From: Arthrobacter hankyongi
GTDB lineage: Bacteria > Actinomycetota > Actinomycetes > Actinomycetales > Micrococcaceae
Length of the DNA stretch: 64,000 nucleotides
Reading direction: 5' to 3'
Assembly: GCF_022012395.1 (NCBI RefSeq)
Contig: NZ_JAKLTQ010000006.1
Location: forward strand, 62,001 to 126,000
In this document: positions 54,493-62,982 of the stretch, piece by piece
Layout of the letters: every line of letters starts with the position of its first letter
How positions within the stretch are numbered: the first letter of the stretch is position 1
The notes under the pieces: model-generated
What the model was told of the DNA's origin: nothing
The model's input: only the letters and a program-made list of their open reading frames with translations
Database searches by the model: none
Made by a program: the position numbers and the translations under genes

Positions 54493-55595
54493 GCAGGGCC
54501 GGGCGCGGCCGGTCTCCACGCGGCGCCGGCATGCCGTCGGCTGCCGAAGCGCCCTCGGCCCCCGGAGCGTCCGAAGCGGGCGTGCGGCGGGTACTGGTGA
54601 CGGGGGCCAGCGGGATGCTGGGCGGAGCCGTGGCCCGGTTGCTGGCGGACAAGGGCCACCGGGTGCGCACCTTCCAGCGCCGCGCCACCGAGGGCGGACC
54701 GGGGCTGGAGCCGGTGGCCGGTTCGGTCACGGATCCGGCCGCGCTGGCCCGCGCCGTCGACGGCATGGAAGCCGTAATCCATCTGGCCGCCAAGGTCTCC
54801 TTCACCGGCGACTGGGCCGAATTCGCGGCCACCAATATCGAGGGCACCGCCAACCTGCTGGCCGCCGCACAGTCGGCCGGGGTCCAGGACTTCGTCTTCG
54901 TCTCCTCCCCCTCCGTGGCCCACATCGGCCACGCCATTGCCGGAGAAGGCGCCGGGCCGGCGGATCCGGAGCGGGCGCGTGGCAACTACGCCCGGTCCAA
55001 GGCCGCGGCCGAGCTGCTCGCCCTGGCTGCGGATTCGCCGGGCTTCCGGGTGGCCGCCATCCGCCCGCACATCGTCTGGGGCCCGGGTGACACACAGCTG
55101 GTCGGACGTGTCGTCCAGCGGGCCGCAGCCGGACGCCTGCCGCTGCTGGACCACGGTGCCGCCCTGATCGACACCACCTACATCGACAACGCCGCAGACG
55201 CGATTGTGCGCGGCCTGGAACGGATGGACCACGCGCACGGCCAGGCCCTCGTGGTCACCAACGGCCAGCCGCGTCCGGTCGGCGAACTGCTGGCGGGCAT
55301 CTGCACCGCTGCGGGGGTACGACCGCCGGCCTGGAGTGTACCCGGCAGGCTGGCCCGCGGTGCCGGGTCACTGATCGAAAAGGCCTGGCTGGCCGCCGGC
55401 GCCCGCGGCTGGGTACACGACGAGCCGCCGATGACCAGGTTCCTGGCCGAACAGCTGTCCACCGCCCACTGGTTCGACCAGCGGCACACCCGCGAAGTCC
55501 TGGCCTGGACTCCCGCCGTGGGCCTGGACGAGGGATTGAAGCGGCTGGCCGCCTACTACGGCAACGGGCCGGCCCGGACCACAACGGCAGACTAA
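54489..55595 (+). CDS. oleD: OleD, NADPH-dependent 2-alkyl-3-ketoacid reductase
   Basis: 368 residues from GTG at 54489, overlapping the oleBC stop as GTGA. An extended short-chain dehydrogenase/reductase: VLVTGASGMLGGAVARLL (NADP-binding, residues ~36-53), VIHLAAKVSFTG, FVFVSSPSV and catalytic YARSK (Tyr167). It reduces the OleA product to the 2-alkyl-3-hydroxy acid used by OleC. An Ala/Pro-rich leader of ~30 residues precedes the domain; the internal ATG at 54531 is an alternative start. Confidence 0.92.
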   Translation: MSRAGRGRSPRGAGMPSAAEAPSAPGASEAGVRRVLVTGASGMLGGAVARLLADKGHRVRTFQRRATEGGPGLEPVAGSVTDPAALARAVDGMEAVIHLAAKVSFTGDWAEFAATNIEGTANLLAAAQSAGVQDFVFVSSPSVAHIGHAIAGEGAGPADPERARGNYARSKAAAELLALAADSPGFRVAAIRPHIVWGPGDTQLVGRVVQRAAAGRLPLLDHGAALIDTTYIDNAADAIVRGLERMDHAHGQALVVTNGQPRPVGELLAGICTAAGVRPPAWSVPGRLARGAGSLIEKAWLAAGARGWVHDEPPMTRFLAEQLSTAHWFDQRHTREVLAWTPAVGLDEGLKRLAAYYGNGPARTTTAD

Positions 55596-55613
55596 AGGGA
55601 GCATCCGAACCGC

Positions 55614-56435
55614 ATGCAGAGCCTGAAGGCAATCGAGGACTGGCCCGTACAGAACGCGGCGGCCGCCGTCGTCGGACAGGACGGACAGATGCTGGGCAGC
55701 CACGGGGACCAGCAGCGCCGCTATCCGCTGGCCTCGGTGACCAAGCTGCTGACCGCCTATGCCGCCCTGGTGGCACTCGAAGAAGGTGCCTTGGACCTGG
55801 ACCAGCCGGCAGGCCCGGAGGGCTCTACTGTACGGCATCTGCTGGCCCACAGCGCCGGCTACGACTTTGCCGACCGGACCGTGCGCTACCGCCCGGGCGA
55901 ACGCCGGCTGTATTCCAACGCCGGTTTCGAGGTGCTGGCCGAAACGCTGGAGCAGGCCGCCGGCATGGCCTTCGCGGACTACCTGCGCGAAGGGCTGCTC
56001 GAACCGCTGGGCATGGAGCAAACCACGCTGGAGGGCTCCCCCGCTGCCGGCGCCGTCTCCACCGCGGCGGACCTGGTACTGCTGGCCACCGAACTGCAGC
56101 GGCCGAAGCTGCTGGATCCGTCCACGCTCGCCGACGCGACCTCCGTGGTGTTTCCGGGCCTGGCCGGGGTCCTGCCGGGGTTCGGCCGGCAGAAGAACAA
56201 TGACTGGGGCCTGGGCTTCGAGATCCGGGACGCCAAATCCCCGCATTGGACCGGCGCGGACAGTTCGCCGCGCACCTTCGGACACTTTGGCCAGTCCGGC
56301 ACCTTCCTCTGGGTGGATCCCGATGCCGCGGCGGCGTGCGTGGTGCTGACCGACCGGGCATTCGGCCCGTGGGCCGCCGAGGCGTGGCCGGTCTTCACCG
56401 ACGGCGTATTGGCGGAACTGGCGCGCCGCAGCTGA
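55614..56435 (+). CDS. serine hydrolase of the class C beta-lactamase/DD-peptidase type
   Basis: 273 residues with SxxK (LASVTKLL, Ser41/Lys44), YxN (LYSNAGFEVL) and an HxG box (FGHFGQSG) replacing KTG, the pattern of beta-lactamase-related esterases. No signal peptide is visible, so it is probably cytosolic. AAAGGGAG precedes the ATG and it starts 18 nt after the oleD stop, so it is likely the last gene of the ole operon. The substrate is unknown; a role in supplying or clearing acyl chains is conceivable but not shown. Confidence 0.8.
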   Translation: MQSLKAIEDWPVQNAAAAVVGQDGQMLGSHGDQQRRYPLASVTKLLTAYAALVALEEGALDLDQPAGPEGSTVRHLLAHSAGYDFADRTVRYRPGERRLYSNAGFEVLAETLEQAAGMAFADYLREGLLEPLGMEQTTLEGSPAAGAVSTAADLVLLATELQRPKLLDPSTLADATSVVFPGLAGVLPGFGRQKNNDWGLGFEIRDAKSPHWTGADSSPRTFGHFGQSGTFLWVDPDAAAACVVLTDRAFGPWAAEAWPVFTDGVLAELARRS

Positions 56436-56448
56436 CGGCGCCGGCCGG

Positions 56449-56469
56449 CCTCGGTCGAGCCGACCGAGG
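56449..56469 (+). terminator. hairpin at the end of the ole operon
   Basis: CCTCGGTC (56449-56456) pairs with GACCGAGG (56462-56469) around a 5-nt loop, 14 nt after the serine hydrolase stop. A second arm pair GGCCCGG/CCGGGCC (56581-56587 and 56610-56616) lies nearer mutM. Neither has a U-tract. Confidence 0.5.
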
Positions 56470-56563
56470 CTGCCAAACCACGACCAAGACCTACCAGCAG
56501 AAGATCTGGTCCGGCACCAAGACCAAGGCCCTCAAGCAGAGCCTCCTGGTCAGGAAGGGCTAA
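56470..56563 (+). pseudogene. possible 3' remnant of a lost gene
   Basis: A frame ending in TAA at 56561-56563 reads TTKTYQQKIWSGTKTK, then ALKQSLLVRKG. Codons are native-like (AAG for every Lys, GC-rich third bases), yet there is no start of its own because a terminator-like hairpin lies directly upstream. It may be the tail of a deleted gene. Too short to assign. Confidence 0.2.
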
Positions 56564-56629
56564 GCGCGGCCCGCGGCAGGGGCCCGGTGCTGGCGGTCGA
56601 CCGTCCGCGCCGGGCCTCTGGCGTTTCGG

Positions 56630-57595
56630 CTACCAGCGGCCATTGCGCGGCCTCGGCTGGCACACCGGGCAGGAATACGAGGAGCGGTTCATGAACGTGT
56701 CCCGCCGGATTTTCGTCTCCAGTCCCAGGCCTGCGCAGCGGTAGCAGCCCTCCCGTTCGCGCCCGTACGCATTCAGGGAGCGGGCGAAGTAGCCGGAGGC
56801 GCCGTTCACGTTGACGTAGAGCGAGTCGAAACTGGTGCCGCCGGCATCCAGGGCACGGGTCATGACATCCCGGCAGGCGTCGATGAGCCGTTCCGCTTCC
56901 TTGCGGCGCAGGGTGTCGGTGGCACGGGCATAGTGGAGCCGGGCGGCCCAGAGGGACTCGTCCGCGTAGATATTTCCGACGCCGGAGACCAGCGACTGGT
57001 CCAGGATGGCCCGCTTGATCCCGGTCCGGCGGGCACGCAGCCGGCGATAGAACTCATCGAAGGAAAAGTGCGGGTCCAGCGGGTCCCGGGCAATATGCGA
57101 GGCCTCCAGCGGGATCAGGGACAGTCCGGTCTCGGACCAGCCGCCCGGATGCCCGTCACCGGTGGGGGCCAGGTCCGCGAGGAAGACACCGCCGAAAATC
57201 CGCTGGTCCACAAAACGCAGTTCCGCGGGCATCGCGGTGCCTTCGTCGCCGGCAGCGGGACTGAGCCTGAACCGGACCTTCAGGTGCTTTTCGTCCGGCT
57301 GGGAGCCATCCTCGATGAGCAGCTGCCCGCTCATGCCCAGATGGGCCATCAGGGCCAGCTTCGGTTCGGTGCTGCGCCCGGCAGAGGCTTCCTCGAGCGG
57401 CATCCACAGGAACTTTCCACGGCGGGCCACATCCACCACACGGGCCCCCACCAGGTTGCCGCGCAGGTCCTCCGCACCGAGGGCGTGGCGCCGCACCGAA
57501 CGCTCATCAAGGATGTCGACGCCGGTGATCGTGCGGCCACGGACCCAGCGGGCCAGGCCGCGGCGGACTACCTCCACCTCGGGCAGTTCAGGCAT
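56630..57595 (-). CDS. mutM: formamidopyrimidine-DNA glycosylase
   Basis: 321 residues from ATG at 57595, giving [14 protein letters not shown], in which Pro2 and Glu3 are catalytic. Other markers are [34 protein letters not shown] (helix-2-turn-helix) and the C-terminal zinc finger CYRCAGLG...SYSCPVCQ. It excises 8-oxoguanine and Fapy lesions. It starts 2 nt after the rnc stop on the same strand. Confidence 0.95.
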   Translation of the reverse strand: MPELPEVEVVRRGLARWVRGRTITGVDILDERSVRRHALGAEDLRGNLVGARVVDVARRGKFLWMPLEEASAGRSTEPKLALMAHLGMSGQLLIEDGSQPDEKHLKVRFRLSPAAGDEGTAMPAELRFVDQRIFGGVFLADLAPTGDGHPGGWSETGLSLIPLEASHIARDPLDPHFSFDEFYRRLRARRTGIKRAILDQSLVSGVGNIYADESLWAARLHYARATDTLRRKEAERLIDACRDVMTRALDAGGTSFDSLYVNVNGASGYFARSLNAYGREREGCYRCAGLGLETKIRRDTFMNRSSYSCPVCQPRPRNGRW

Positions 57596-57597
57596 CG

Positions 57598-58293
57598 CTA
57601 ATCGCTGACCGGGCTTTCGGAGCGCAACTGGCGCCACGTCATGGACGCGGCTTCCTGCTCGGCTTCCTTCTTCGAATGGCCCGATCCGCGGCCGTACGCA
57701 ACTCCGCCGATCAACAGGACTGCCTCGAAGGTCCGCGCGTGGTCAGGTCCGGAGCCCTGCACTGAATACTCCACGGCCCCCAGCTTCCGGGCGGCTGCGA
57801 GTTCCTGGATGCTGGTCTTCCAGTCGGTCCCGGCGCCGAGCGCCTCGGCGTCCTCCAGCAGCGGGCCAACCAGGCGCATCACCAGGCGGCGAGCGGCCTC
57901 GATACCGTGGACCAGGTAGGTGGCTCCGAACAGCGCTTCCATGGTGTCCGCCAGGATGGAGGACTTGTCCGCGCCGTTGGTCTGCTTTTCACCTTGGCCA
58001 AGCAGGATGTGGTTCCCCACGCCCAGTTCCCGGGCAATGCCGGCCAGGGCGCGCGTGCTCACCACCGCCGAACGCCGCTTGGCCAGTTCCCCTTCGGACA
58101 GGTCCGGATTGTCCCGGTACAGCGCATCCGTCACGGAGAAGCCCAGGATGGAGTCGCCGAGGAATTCCAGCCGCTCGTTGGTGGGCAGTCCGCCGTGCTC
58201 GTAGGCATAGGACCGGTGGGTCAGGGCAAGACGAAGCGTCCCGGCGTCGATATCGACACCGAGACGCTTCAGAAGGTCTTCAGTTGAAGGCAT
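57598..58293 (-). CDS. rnc: ribonuclease III
   Basis: 231 residues. The nuclease domain carries [13 protein letters not shown] and [15 protein letters not shown] (second acidic pair); the C-terminal double-stranded RNA-binding domain is [16 protein letters not shown]...[18 protein letters not shown]. It processes rRNA precursors and other structured RNA. It lies in the rpmF-rnc-mutM string, 11 nt after rpmF. Confidence 0.95.
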   Translation of the reverse strand: MPSTEDLLKRLGVDIDAGTLRLALTHRSYAYEHGGLPTNERLEFLGDSILGFSVTDALYRDNPDLSEGELAKRRSAVVSTRALAGIARELGVGNHILLGQGEKQTNGADKSSILADTMEALFGATYLVHGIEAARRLVMRLVGPLLEDAEALGAGTDWKTSIQELAAARKLGAVEYSVQGSGPDHARTFEAVLLIGGVAYGRGSGHSKKEAEQEAASMTWRQLRSESPVSD

Positions 58294-58304
58294 GCCGGAC
58301 GGTG

Positions 58305-58508
58305 TTACGCGTCGGCTACCTTGCGGCCCTTGTACTCAAGGAACAGCGCAGTGCCAGCTGAGTCGGTGACAACCTTGGCCTGGTGCGGCAGGCTGTAGGT
58401 AACCCGGCCGTTCTCAACGGTCTTTACCAGGTTGGGGGCAGTAGCCTTCCACTGGGACCGGCGTGCGCGCGTATTCGAGCGGGACATTTTCCGCTTGGGA
58501 ACAGCCAC
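58305..58508 (-). CDS. rpmF: 50S ribosomal protein L32
   Basis: 67 residues: [20 protein letters not shown] is the standard L32 N-terminus. The CxxC pairs of zinc-binding L32 are missing, so this is a zinc-independent C-minus form. It lies 2 nt after the DUF177 gene stop and 11 nt before rnc on the same strand. Confidence 0.94.
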   Translation of the reverse strand: MAVPKRKMSRSNTRARRSQWKATAPNLVKTVENGRVTYSLPHQAKVVTDSAGTALFLEYKGRKVADA

Positions 58509-58510
58509 GA

Positions 58511-59110
58511 CTAACTCTCTTCTCTCTCGTCTGACTCTGTACTTGTTGCCGCGTAGTCCGCGGCAGTGCTGGCCAGGCCCGCGAGGGCTGCCCAGCGAGG
58601 ATCCACGACCTCATGATGGTGACCCGGATCCTCTTCAAGGCGCATCCCGCATTCAGGGCACAAGCCTTTACAGTCTTCCCGGCACACCGGCTGGAACGGC
58701 AGCGAAGTTACCACTGCGTCCCTGAGTACCGGTTCGAGATCGATGCGATCGTGCTCGATCCGGTATTGCTCTTGCTCTTCCTCATCGGACACCTGACCAA
58801 GGTCAATGTCTCCATAGTAGAAGAGTTCCTGCACGTCGACGTCGAGGTCATACGCGATGGCGTCCAGGCAACGCCCGCACTCGCCCGTTACTTCAACGGA
58901 AGCGGTGCCGGTGACCAGGATACCTTCGTGCACGGCCTCGAGCCTCAGGTCCAACTCCATGTCGGAGCCTTCCCGAACGCCGATGAGTGCCACACCAAAA
59001 TCCTTTGGTGCAGGCACATGCTCATCAAGAGTCCGCATCGTCCCCGGACTGCGTCCGAGTTCCTTTACCCCCAGAACCAGGGGCGAACTTTGTTCATGGC
59101 TCAAGACCAC
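58511..59110 (-). CDS. DUF177/YceD family protein
   Basis: 199 residues from GTG at 59110, the only in-frame start after an upstream stop; GAGGAG lies ~11 nt upstream. Cys pairs GECGRC and [13 protein letters not shown] are typical of DUF177 and probably bind zinc. The family is linked to 23S rRNA metabolism and accumulates with rpmF, its downstream neighbour here. The C-terminus is Ser/Asp/Glu-rich. Confidence 0.9.
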   Translation of the reverse strand: MVLSHEQSSPLVLGVKELGRSPGTMRTLDEHVPAPKDFGVALIGVREGSDMELDLRLEAVHEGILVTGTASVEVTGECGRCLDAIAYDLDVDVQELFYYGDIDLGQVSDEEEQEQYRIEHDRIDLEPVLRDAVVTSLPFQPVCREDCKGLCPECGMRLEEDPGHHHEVVDPRWAALAGLASTAADYAATSTESDEREES

Positions 59111-59149
59111 GGCGATGAAGACTCCTCATAAACATATGACCGACGTATC

Positions 59150-59179
59150 ATCATAGCCCTAAGCCCGCCGTTCCCTCAA
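59150..59179 (-). promoter_or_regulatory. putative promoter of the DUF177-rpmF-rnc-mutM operon
   Basis: On the minus strand TTGAGG (59179-59174, 4 of 6) is followed after 18 nt by TATGAT (59155-59150, 5 of 6). The DUF177 start codon is 40 nt downstream, leaving a short leader with the GAGGAG site. Confidence 0.5.
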
Positions 59180-59244
59180 ACCGCGCCGCACTACCGGGAT
59201 TCTGCCGCCGGCAGTCAGACCGGAGCGCTTCCCGCGCCCTGTCC

Positions 59245-59295
59245 CCCTCGAAACGGGAATCTGCTGCGCGGTGCAGGGGATTCCCGTTTCGAGGG
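59245..59295 (-). terminator. long hairpin downstream of galU
   Basis: CCCTCGAAACGGGAATC (59245-59261) is a perfect 17-bp inverted repeat of GATTCCCGTTTCGAGGG (59279-59295) with a 17-nt loop. It begins 26 nt after the galU stop. There is no U-tract. It may terminate galU or stabilise its mRNA. Confidence 0.5.
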
Positions 59296-59321
59296 CGGAA
59301 GCAAACCGAACTGCATTGGGC

Positions 59322-60254
59322 CTAAACCGTTGCTGCCGGCAGCAGTCCGGCCTCCGACTGGATCCGTTCGGCCAATTCCAGAATCCACGGGCGCAGTTCT
59401 GGACCGAGGTCGGCACGCTCGACGGCCAGCGAAACCACCGCCTTGATGTAGCTGAGCTTGTCTCCGGTGTCATACCGGCGGCCCCGGAAAACCACGGCAT
59501 ACACTCCCCCGCCGGGCCCCTTGGACCGGGCCAGCACCTGCAAGGCATCGGTCAACTGGATTTCGCCGCCGCGGCCGGGTTCAGTCTGCTCCAGCACGTC
59601 AAAGACAGACGGATGCAGCACATACCGGCCGATAACCGCCAGGTTGGACGGGGCTTCGCTTACAGCCGGCTTTTCCACCAGCCCATTGACCTGGACGAAT
59701 CCACGGCCCGGGATGATGGTTACGTCCGCGCAGCCGTAGGCACCGATCTTCTCCGGCTCGACTTCCATTAAGGCGATCACGGAACCGCCTGTCTGCTGCT
59801 GCACCTCCATCATCTGCGTCAGCAAGGTGTCGCGCGCGTCGATCAGGTCATCGCCGAGCAGGACCGCGAAGGGCTCCTCGCCCACGTGCTGCCTGGCCCG
59901 CAGGACGGCGTGGCCCAGCCCCTTCGGGTCGCCCTGGCGCAGGTAGTGGATATCAGCCAGTTCGGACGATTGGCGGACGGCCGCCAGCTTTTCAACGTCG
60001 CCCTTGTTTTCAAGCGTTTGTTCGATGAACGGAACGCGGTCGAAGTGGTCTTCCAGCGCCCGTTTGTTCCGTCCGGTAATCATCAGTACATCCGATAAAC
60101 CGGACCGAGTCGCTTCCTCGACGACGTACTGGATCGCCGGTTGATCGACCACGGGCAGCATTTCCTTCGGCATTGCCTTGGTCGCCGGAAGGAAGCGGGT
60201 TCCCAACCCTGCTACCGGAATTACTGCTTTGCGAATGAATTCCCCATGAGACAT
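59322..60254 (-). CDS. galU: UTP-glucose-1-phosphate uridylyltransferase
   Basis: 310 residues from ATG at 60254 (MSHGEFIRKAVIPVAGLGTR). The nucleotide-binding signature GLGTRFLPATKAMPKEMLPV, then VLLGDDLID, VNGLVEKP and GRYVLHPSVFDVLE, match GalU. It makes UDP-glucose for cell-wall glycans and glycolipids. No ribosome site precedes the ATG; TACTCT six bases upstream could be the -10 of a leaderless message. It is unrelated by function to coaD upstream. Confidence 0.93.
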   Translation of the reverse strand: MSHGEFIRKAVIPVAGLGTRFLPATKAMPKEMLPVVDQPAIQYVVEEATRSGLSDVLMITGRNKRALEDHFDRVPFIEQTLENKGDVEKLAAVRQSSELADIHYLRQGDPKGLGHAVLRARQHVGEEPFAVLLGDDLIDARDTLLTQMMEVQQQTGGSVIALMEVEPEKIGAYGCADVTIIPGRGFVQVNGLVEKPAVSEAPSNLAVIGRYVLHPSVFDVLEQTEPGRGGEIQLTDALQVLARSKGPGGGVYAVVFRGRRYDTGDKLSYIKAVVSLAVERADLGPELRPWILELAERIQSEAGLLPAATV

Positions 60255-60313
60255 GGGGGTAGAGTATCCGCCACGGGTAGTTTCCCTGAGCAATTTTTGC
60301 TCAAGATTTTTGG

Positions 60314-60808
60314 TCAGTCCGCCGTGGCCCTGCCATCCGTTTCGGCCACAAACCGCTTGAGCACCGCCTTGGGCACAAACTCGGAGATGTCTCCGCCGAG
60401 GCCGCCCACCTCCTTGATCAGCGTGGAAGACAGGTAGGTGTACCGGCTGTCCCCCGGCAGGAACACGGTTTCGACGCCGGTGAGGTTGCGGTTCATGTGC
60501 GCCATCGGCAACTCGTAGTGGTAGTCCTGCGTGGTCCGCAGCCCCTTGACGATTGCCCCGGCGCCCCGGCTGCGGCAGAACTCGGCCAGCAGCCCGTCCC
60601 CCATCGGCTCCACCGAGGTGCCGGCCAGATAGGAGAGGGTCTCCCGGGCCATGGCCAGGCGCTCCTCGAGGCTGAAACGGTACTTCTTGGCATAGTTGGT
60701 GGACACCGCCACGATGACTTCGTCGAACATGCTCGCGGCACGGGCAATGATCTCCACATGTCCGTTGTGGAGCGGGTCAAAGGATCCTGGGCAGACGGCT
60801 CGGCGCAT
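60314..60808 (-). CDS. coaD: phosphopantetheine adenylyltransferase
   Basis: 164 residues from ATG at 60808 (MRRAVCPGSFDPLHNGHVEII). The nucleotidyltransferase motif GSFDPLHNGH and the C-terminal YTYLSSTLIKEV are intact. It makes dephospho-CoA, feeding CoA and the prosthetic group of AcpP. A -10-like TAGATT lies 7 nt before the ATG with no ribosome site, suggesting a leaderless transcript. It is divergent from the aminotransferase gene. Confidence 0.95.
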   Translation of the reverse strand: MRRAVCPGSFDPLHNGHVEIIARAASMFDEVIVAVSTNYAKKYRFSLEERLAMARETLSYLAGTSVEPMGDGLLAEFCRSRGAGAIVKGLRTTQDYHYELPMAHMNRNLTGVETVFLPGDSRYTYLSSTLIKEVGGLGGDISEFVPKAVLKRFVAETDGRATAD

Positions 60809-60815
60809 AGCTATG

Positions 60816-60821
60816 AATCTA
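60816..60821 (-). promoter_or_regulatory. putative -10 element of coaD
   Basis: On the minus strand TAGATT lies 7 nt upstream of the coaD ATG (60808). The spacing fits transcription starting at the start codon. No clear -35 hexamer. Confidence 0.35.
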
Positions 60822-60884
60822 GCCGATCGGCATCGCCGTCCACCACCGGGATGATCTTCCGCCGGGGTGGTATTACTTGAGGTC

Positions 60885-62129
60885 ATGAGCACATCAGCAC
60901 GCAGTCTTGCCCTCTCCGAAGCCGGGGCCGGCCCCGCCCCGTGGCAGCGTGCTGCGGCCGGCGCAAACCTGCTGGCTGCGGACGGCAGCCTGGCGGTGAC
61001 AATCTTCGAGGAGATGACCACCATGGCGGCGGCCTGCGGCGCCATCAACTTGGGCCAGGGCTTCCCGGATGAGGACGGGCCTGGCAGCATTGCCGCGGCC
61101 GCCCGGCAGGCGATTGCCGACGGCGCCAACCAGTACGCCCCTGGCAAGGGCATCCTGGCGCTGCGCCAGGCAGTGGCAGGGCACCAGCAGCGCTTCTACG
61201 GGCTGGCTCCGGATCCGGACACCGAGGTCGTCATCACCACCGGTGCCACGGAGGCGCTGGCCGCCACGTTGCTGGCGCTGACTGGTCCCGGCGACGAGGT
61301 GCTCACCTTCGAGCCCTTCTATGATTCCTACGGCGCCATGATCGGCCTCAGCGGCGCCACCCACACCACCTCCCCGCTGCGCGCCCCGGACTTCCAGCCG
61401 GACCTGGAACATTTGGAGGAGGCATTCAGCGACCGTACCCGGGTGGTGCTGGTCAACAACCCGCACAATCCCATGGGCGCCGTCTTCACCCGCCAGGCCC
61501 TGGCCAGGATCGTGGAACTCGCCGAACGCCATAACGCCATCATCGTCACGGACGAGGTGTACGAACACCTGACCTTCGGCGTCGAGCATGTCCCGGTGGC
61601 CACGCTGCCGGGTGCCGCGGAACGGACCATCACCATCTCCTCGGCCGGCAAGACTTTCTCCTTCACCGGCTGGAAGGTCGGCTGGCTGCACGGACCAGCC
61701 GACCTCGTGGCAGCCGTCCGCACGGTCAAGCAGTTCCTCAGCTATTCCTCCGGCAGCCCGTTCCAGCCGGCCGTCGCCGCCGCCCTGGCGCTCGACGACG
61801 GCTTCTACGACGGGATCGCCGCGGGCCTGCGGCAGAAGCGCGATGTGCTCGCCGACGGCCTGCGCCGCGCCGGGCTGGAGGTGTTCGTCCCGGACGGGAC
61901 CTACTTCATCAACGTCGACACCGCGCCGCTGGGCGTGACCGATGCCGTGGCGCTGGCCCGGCGGCTGCCCGGACTGGCGGGGGTGGCGGCCATTCCGGTG
62001 TCCGTTTTCTGCCACGGCGAAGGTGCCGAGCGGACCCGGTCCCTGCTGCGCTTTGCCTTCTGCAAGAAGACCGAGGTGCTCGAGGAGGCCGCGGCCCGGC
62101 TTGCCAAGCTGCCGGAGCTGCTGGCATGA
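60885..62129 (+). CDS. class I/II PLP-dependent aminotransferase
   Basis: 414 residues from ATG at 60885 (GAGG two bases upstream). Fold-type I aminotransferase: INLGQGFPDEDGP, NQYAPGKGILALRQAV, TTGATEAL, NNPHNPMGAVF, TDEVYEHLTF, and the PLP lysine in SSAGKTFSFTGWKVGW. It resembles the N-succinyldiaminopimelate/kynurenine aminotransferase-like group (DapC, Rv0858c-like); the true amino donor cannot be read from sequence. It overlaps the next gene as ATGA. Confidence 0.85.
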   Translation: MSTSARSLALSEAGAGPAPWQRAAAGANLLAADGSLAVTIFEEMTTMAAACGAINLGQGFPDEDGPGSIAAAARQAIADGANQYAPGKGILALRQAVAGHQQRFYGLAPDPDTEVVITTGATEALAATLLALTGPGDEVLTFEPFYDSYGAMIGLSGATHTTSPLRAPDFQPDLEHLEEAFSDRTRVVLVNNPHNPMGAVFTRQALARIVELAERHNAIIVTDEVYEHLTFGVEHVPVATLPGAAERTITISSAGKTFSFTGWKVGWLHGPADLVAAVRTVKQFLSYSSGSPFQPAVAAALALDDGFYDGIAAGLRQKRDVLADGLRRAGLEVFVPDGTYFINVDTAPLGVTDAVALARRLPGLAGVAAIPVSVFCHGEGAERTRSLLRFAFCKKTEVLEEAAARLAKLPELLA

Positions 62130-62920
62130 CCGGCCGCTTCCTGCGCACCAGCGGCCTGCACGCGGAGATCGAGCCGGACGAGCGGGTCCGCGGCGCGTAT
62201 GTGCTCAGCATCGGCGGGGCCGAACAGTCCCATGTGGACCTGCAGGATCCCTCCCACGTCTTCTACGAGTACCTGCGCCGGATCGCCAACGTGGTGGATC
62301 TGGCAGGACCGGCCGGACAGCCGCTGCGCTGCCTGCATCTGGGTGCCGGGGCGCTGACGCTGGCCCGGTACGTCCAGGCCTCCCGTCCTGGTTCCGAGCA
62401 GCACGCCGTCGAACTCGAACGCGAGCTGCTGGACTTCGTGATCGACAAGCTCCCGCTGCCGGCCGGCACCAACCTGACGGTGCACATCGGCGATGCCCGG
62501 CAGGAGGTGGCCTTCGGCGCCCTGGACGGGGAGTTCGATGTCATCGTGCTCGATGTCTTCGCCGGCGAGGACGCCCCCGAGCACCTGACCACCCCCGGCT
62601 TCTACGCCGAGCTGCTGGAGATCCTTGCCCCCGAAGGCGTGCTGCTGGTCAATGTCGGGGACGATCCGCCGCTGCGCTTCGTCCGGCGCCAGGCCAGAGC
62701 ATTGGCCGAAGCACTGGCTGCGGAGGATGCCGGGACGGCCGCGGGGCTGGCGGCGCTGGCCGATGCAGGCATGTTCGGCGGCCGATATCCGGGCAACATC
62801 GTGCTGGCCGCCCGGCACCAACCCTGGCCGCAGGACTGGACCGCGGCGCTGCTGGCCGCCGGCCCCCATCCGGCAGCCGTGCTGACCGGGCCGGAGCTGG
62901 AGGCATTCGCGGCGCACTAG
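62126..62920 (+). CDS. spermidine-synthase-like methyltransferase-fold protein
   Basis: 264 residues, ATG overlapping the aminotransferase stop. A Rossmann methyltransferase fold of the spermine/spermidine synthase superfamily: QSHVDLQDPSHVFYEY, LHLGAGALTLARYV (cofactor loop), AVELERELLDF (acidic residue for the ribose), GDARQ and VIVLDVFAGEDAPEHLTTPGFYAEL. The classical GGGDG loop is HLGAGAL here, so polyamine synthesis is not assured; actinobacterial relatives are annotated as spermidine synthase-like or methyltransferase. Confidence 0.78.
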   Translation: MTGRFLRTSGLHAEIEPDERVRGAYVLSIGGAEQSHVDLQDPSHVFYEYLRRIANVVDLAGPAGQPLRCLHLGAGALTLARYVQASRPGSEQHAVELERELLDFVIDKLPLPAGTNLTVHIGDARQEVAFGALDGEFDVIVLDVFAGEDAPEHLTTPGFYAELLEILAPEGVLLVNVGDDPPLRFVRRQARALAEALAAEDAGTAAGLAALADAGMFGGRYPGNIVLAARHQPWPQDWTAALLAAGPHPAAVLTGPELEAFAAH

Positions 62921-62938
62921 CGCGTCGCACTTCCCCAC

Positions 62939-62982
62939 CGTTCGCGAGCTCGCGGCGGGTCCCTCGGCACTAGCTGCGAACG
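62939..62982. terminator. imperfect hairpin between convergent genes
   Basis: CGTTCGC (62939-62945) pairs with GCGAACG (62976-62982), extended by AGCT/AGCT after one bulged G. It lies between the spermidine-synthase-like gene and rsmD. Confidence 0.4.
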
